Shown in pieces: positions 61,392-64,000 of a stretch of DNA of 64,000 bases. The notes beneath the pieces were generated by a model. It ran no database searches. It was not told the DNA's origin and saw only the letters and a list, made by a program, of their open reading frames with translations. How positions within the stretch are numbered: the stretch's first letter is position 1; every line of letters starts with the position of its first letter. The stretch covers positions 1 to 64,000 of IMG/VR virus record IMGVR_UViG_3300044535_001062, one strand, 5' to 3'. Source of the DNA: a virus. Made by a program: the position numbers and the translations under genes.

Positions 61392-62371
61392 TATCGATAG
61401 ACAAGAACACCGATTACCAGGGTTGGCTTGACTTCAGACAGAATGGAATAGGAGCATCTGAGATTGGTACATTACTCGGCTTGAATCCTTACAAGTCCAA
61501 GATAGAACTTTTCTATCAGAAGCTTGGTGTTATTCCTCAGATGCAAGAGGAGAACGTGGTTATGTTTTACGGAAACCGTCTCGAAGATTTCGTTGCTTCG
61601 ATGTGGGAGTACTATTCTGGAACCCCGGAGTCAATTGTTTCGAATTTTAATTCCGGCTCCAAGCAAAGACATGCCAAGTCGGTTAGTGGATATATACTAA
61701 ATAGTGATTATCCGGAAATGTTCTTTTCCCCGGATAGACTCATTGTATCCAAAGATACAGATAAAGTTTTGTATAAAGAAAAGCTTGTCGCAAAAAACAT
61801 CAAAGGTATTTTAGAGATCAAGACTATTTCCGGATTTGCTTCCAAGCAGTGGGACGGTGGTATACCTCCTAGCTACATCATACAGGTAACCGCATATATG
61901 ATCGGTCTTGAACAGAACTACGCTGAGATAGCATTGTTTGAAGACGGAAGAAAGTTCAGCGTTCTGCCGGTAGAAAGAAATCCCTCGCTGGTTGATAAGA
62001 TACTGCGAGAGGTAAGAGACTTTACTGATAGGGTTCAAGCAGCCAAGAATGATATGGCAAACGTACACCTGTACGAACCGGAACCAGATGGAACACAGGC
62101 ATTCGAACAGTTCTTGAACAAGAAGTACGCACTGTCCGAAGACAAGACAATACAGGGAAACAAAGAACTTCTTGAGTTGGCTATCCGACACAAGATGTTG
62201 TCCGAAACGATAAAGGAAAGCGAATCGCAACTTCGTGAGTACACGAACATGCTCAAGAATTACATGAAAGAGTTTGAAGCAATTGATTTTGGAGATACCG
62301 GTAAGGTAGTGTGGAGAACAGACTCTCGTGGAATAAGGGCTCTGAAAAATAACATCACACTAAAAAAATAA
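61373..62371 (+). CDS. YqaJ-type viral recombination exonuclease
   Basis: 332 aa. The nuclease core is well preserved: GIGASEIGTLLGLNPYKS (25-42), GNRLEDFVA (67-75, with E71), FFSPDRLIV (117-125, with D121), GILEIKT (145-151, E148 and K150) and PPSYIIQVTAYM (165-176, with Q171). This is the lambda-exonuclease/RecB-like fold of YqaJ proteins that resect dsDNA ends for annealing-type recombination. A C-terminal helical region follows (about 240-332). It works with SSB; no annealase was identified in the operon. Confidence 0.88.
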   Translation: MGDFKIVSIDKNTDYQGWLDFRQNGIGASEIGTLLGLNPYKSKIELFYQKLGVIPQMQEENVVMFYGNRLEDFVASMWEYYSGTPESIVSNFNSGSKQRHAKSVSGYILNSDYPEMFFSPDRLIVSKDTDKVLYKEKLVAKNIKGILEIKTISGFASKQWDGGIPPSYIIQVTAYMIGLEQNYAEIALFEDGRKFSVLPVERNPSLVDKILREVRDFTDRVQAAKNDMANVHLYEPEPDGTQAFEQFLNKKYALSEDKTIQGNKELLELAIRHKMLSETIKESESQLREYTNMLKNYMKEFEAIDFGDTGKVVWRTDSRGIRALKNNITLKK

Positions 62372-62373
62372 TC

Positions 62374-62559
62374 ATGGCAAAAAAAGACATCGCTGTTAAA
62401 ACCTCTATCGAGAATCTTGAACAGCAACTCTGGTTGGATCCTAGCTTGTTTCATTACATTTACAATGCACTGTATGAAATGTACGAAGCCGGATATAACG
62501 ACCGAATCGAAGAAGAAAAAGCACAATTTAAACCAATCGTAAATGAGCAACAAGACTAA
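62374..62559 (+). CDS. 61-aa hypothetical protein
   Basis: A charged helical protein (AKKDIAVKTSIENLEQQLWL, then YEMYEAGYNDRIEEEKAQF). It overlaps the next gene by 17 nt. Function unknown. Confidence 0.55.
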   Translation: MAKKDIAVKTSIENLEQQLWLDPSLFHYIYNALYEMYEAGYNDRIEEEKAQFKPIVNEQQD

Positions 62560-62785
62560 AGTAATCGCAAAATTATCGGCAAGAATGAATTTGTCTGAAA
62601 CCGATCCATTCGCCAGCACATCGGACTTTGTTGAAGTGACAGAGTGGGCGAAAGAAGAAGGTTTCGATATTTGCATTCATACTGAAATCGGAACACAAAC
62701 GTTCTCTCTTACCCACTGCGAACTTCAGACAATCAAAAAACTGATCAAAACACTCAAAGATTTCAAACAAGATGAGCCAGAATAA
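62543..62785 (+). CDS. 80-aa hypothetical protein
   Basis: An N-terminal KLSARMNLSETDPF and a strand-helix C-terminal half (EIGTQTFSLTHCELQTIKKL). No family recognised. It overlaps both neighbours. Confidence 0.55.
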   Translation: MSNKTKVIAKLSARMNLSETDPFASTSDFVEVTEWAKEEGFDICIHTEIGTQTFSLTHCELQTIKKLIKTLKDFKQDEPE

Positions 62786-62993
62786 TAAAGTTGGAAGAGA
62801 AGTCCGCAGGATTTTAAACTATCGAAACGACATTGCCTTGTACTTGGTTAAGCATGACCGCACGCTGGCTGAAGAACATGCGTTGATATTGGAAAAGAAA
62901 TCCAATCTTACGTTATCACAACGTAATTACATTTTGACCTATTACGAAGAACTAGAAAACACGGAGGCTGAGGTTTCAGATACAGAACAATGA
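62772..62993 (+). CDS. 73-aa hypothetical protein
   Basis: A basic N-terminus and two helices (RRILNYRNDIALYLVKHDRT, then LEKKSNLTLSQRNYILTYYE). The arrangement resembles small helix-turn-helix-like early proteins, but this is not certain. It overlaps both neighbours. Confidence 0.5.
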   Translation: MSQNNKVGREVRRILNYRNDIALYLVKHDRTLAEEHALILEKKSNLTLSQRNYILTYYEELENTEAEVSDTEQ

Positions 62994-63361
62994 AAGGATA
63001 TCTATACAAAGTAAACACTTCTTGGGTTATGGAATACTTCCACGAAGAAGACACTCCGGAAGGAACCGTAATGAACTGGAAGACAACTGCTGTTATGCCT
63101 GAGTTTAGCCACGTACTTGATAGTACCTTTGATCCCAATGGAAACAAAGATGTTGAATTTACTGAAGTTACAGTAAAGACTGAACTGTCAACACAGAGAT
63201 ACGCATTCATTGATCTCACCACCATTACACAAAAGGTAAAGCTCTCACCACTTGACTGGAAAGAAGTCTGGAGTAAGTGGGAAGAAGACAGGGGTTTCTT
63301 TGATGGATTCTGGGAACTGAAGAACTGGCTCAAAAAGAACTTTCTACTTTATAAAATTTAA
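62990..63361 (+). CDS. 123-aa hypothetical protein
   Basis: A beta-rich small protein (MKGYLYKVNTSWVMEYFHEE, with TTITQKVKLSPLDWKEVWSK) and Trp-rich C-terminal helix. No family recognised. Confidence 0.55.
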   Translation: MKGYLYKVNTSWVMEYFHEEDTPEGTVMNWKTTAVMPEFSHVLDSTFDPNGNKDVEFTEVTVKTELSTQRYAFIDLTTITQKVKLSPLDWKEVWSKWEEDRGFFDGFWELKNWLKKNFLLYKI

Positions 63362-63372
63362 AACACATTCTA

Positions 63373-63918
63373 ATGAAAAGCATAAACTCTAGATCGCTAC
63401 CTATTATCGAAAAGGCAACAAATCACTTCTATGACGAGTTGGTACAAATACCGTCATACACAGACATGATTCTGATCAGAAACAAAAGCCACGCATCAAG
63501 TGAGATGACTGATGTGTTGTACATTCCGGACTTGTCTAGAAACGAACAGGACACGTATTACTATCCGGTTATCTGTAACTCGTATCCGAGCGAGCGTCAT
63601 TTGTTGATTCCAGGCAAGTATGATTATAGGCTGGGGATGAAGTACGGAGCCATCTATGGTCAGCAGATGTCCTTGGCTTTCATATATGACTCAGAAACAG
63701 ATATTACCAATAGCGACTTTGGAAAACAAAAGCTGTCCGGTTTTAGCCTGTTGTTCAATCCGATTCACCGGTTGTTGAAACCCACGTCACCCATAAGCAA
63801 TCACTCTCCCGGATCCATAAAAGTTTCCAAAGATGGATACTTTATTATAGAAAGAATGTGGGAAGAGCATCGCACCGAGTTTACATTATTCATTGCAAAC
63901 ATCAATCACCTTATTTAA
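63373..63918 (+). CDS. 181-aa hypothetical protein spanning the genome join
   Basis: Basic/aromatic, mixed alpha/beta (RNKSHASSEMTDVLYIPDLS, then YPSERHLLIPGKYDYRLGMK). No family recognised. Its last codons (63881-63918) lie in the terminal repeat, confirming that the genome closes here, and its stop is about 17 nt before the next gene. Confidence 0.6.
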   Translation: MKSINSRSLPIIEKATNHFYDELVQIPSYTDMILIRNKSHASSEMTDVLYIPDLSRNEQDTYYYPVICNSYPSERHLLIPGKYDYRLGMKYGAIYGQQMSLAFIYDSETDITNSDFGKQKLSGFSLLFNPIHRLLKPTSPISNHSPGSIKVSKDGYFIIERMWEEHRTEFTLFIANINHLI

Positions 63919-64000
63919 TTTAAAAACAATTCAAAATGGCAGACGAAACTTTATTCGCAGACGGATTCGATGAGGCTATCGTAGGTATAGACTACATCTC
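63881..64000. repeat. Terminal direct repeat (right copy)
   Basis: Exact second copy of bases 1-120. It contains the last codons of the 181-aa gene (stop at 63916-63918) and the first 65 nt of the 87-aa gene that starts at 56 in the left copy. Confidence 0.9.
63936..64000 (+). CDS. Partial copy of the 87-aa gene (repeat of 56-120)
   Basis: The first 65 nt of the gene that starts at 56 are repeated here because of the circular overlap. It is not a second gene. Confidence 0.85.
   Translation, partial: MADETLFADGFDEAIVGIDYI

Overview
The window is a complete, circularly closed tailed-phage genome: bases 63881-64000 repeat bases 1-120 exactly, so the unit is about 63,880 bp and the last gene (63373-63918) reads across the join into the first. 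The host is very probably a member of the Bacteroidota. Most start codons have A-rich leaders without a Shine-Dalgarno motif, and many transcription starts carry the Bacteroidota promoter pattern (-33 TTTG, -7 TAnnTTTG). The stop codons used imply the standard genetic code. The virion genes indicate a short-tailed (podovirus-type) particle; the order portal, scaffold, capsid, ring/adaptor proteins, large tail protein, giant internal protein loosely resembles the crAss-like assembly module, which I cannot test here. Layout: two divergent arms meet near 60.4 kb and converge at a terminator at 17.57-17.60 kb. The plus arm (60.4 kb through the join to 17.55 kb) holds SSB and a YqaJ-type recombination exonuclease (60.4-62.4 kb), many small early genes (62.4-11.5 kb, including DUF932, YubB-like, GP88-like and SH3-fold proteins), a serine recombinase (11.8 kb), and the replication genes: primase-helicase, family B DNA polymerase and a DnaA domain IV-like protein (13.4-17.5 kb). 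The minus arm (60.35 to 17.58 kb) is the late region. In transcription order it has a putative 330-nt ncRNA, portal, scaffold, major capsid protein, an inserted NinG-type nuclease, ring/adaptor proteins, a 1569-aa tail protein, two tandem paralogous internal proteins, a 4237-aa polyvalent virion protein with a zincin motif, fibre proteins and a metallophosphoesterase. It ends with endolysin, holin candidates, a run of tiny Lys-rich proteins, a unimolecular spanin and the terminase. The most unusual signal is a stretch of about 9 kb (roughly 1.15-10.1 kb) saturated with perfect short stem-loops, all different in sequence, running without a break through a 1.1-kb gene-free region, a tRNA-like element and many unrelated coding genes. 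It fades after about 6 kb and stops near the terminator at 10.33 kb. At least eleven of these hairpins within about 4 kb have stems of 8 bp or more with tiny loops, where chance predicts less than one. Other points of interest are the ncRNA at 59.57-59.90 kb, a possible pseudoknotted RNA at 768-844, and a set of late genes whose -7 promoter element lies only 3-6 nt before the ATG, implying leaderless mRNAs.
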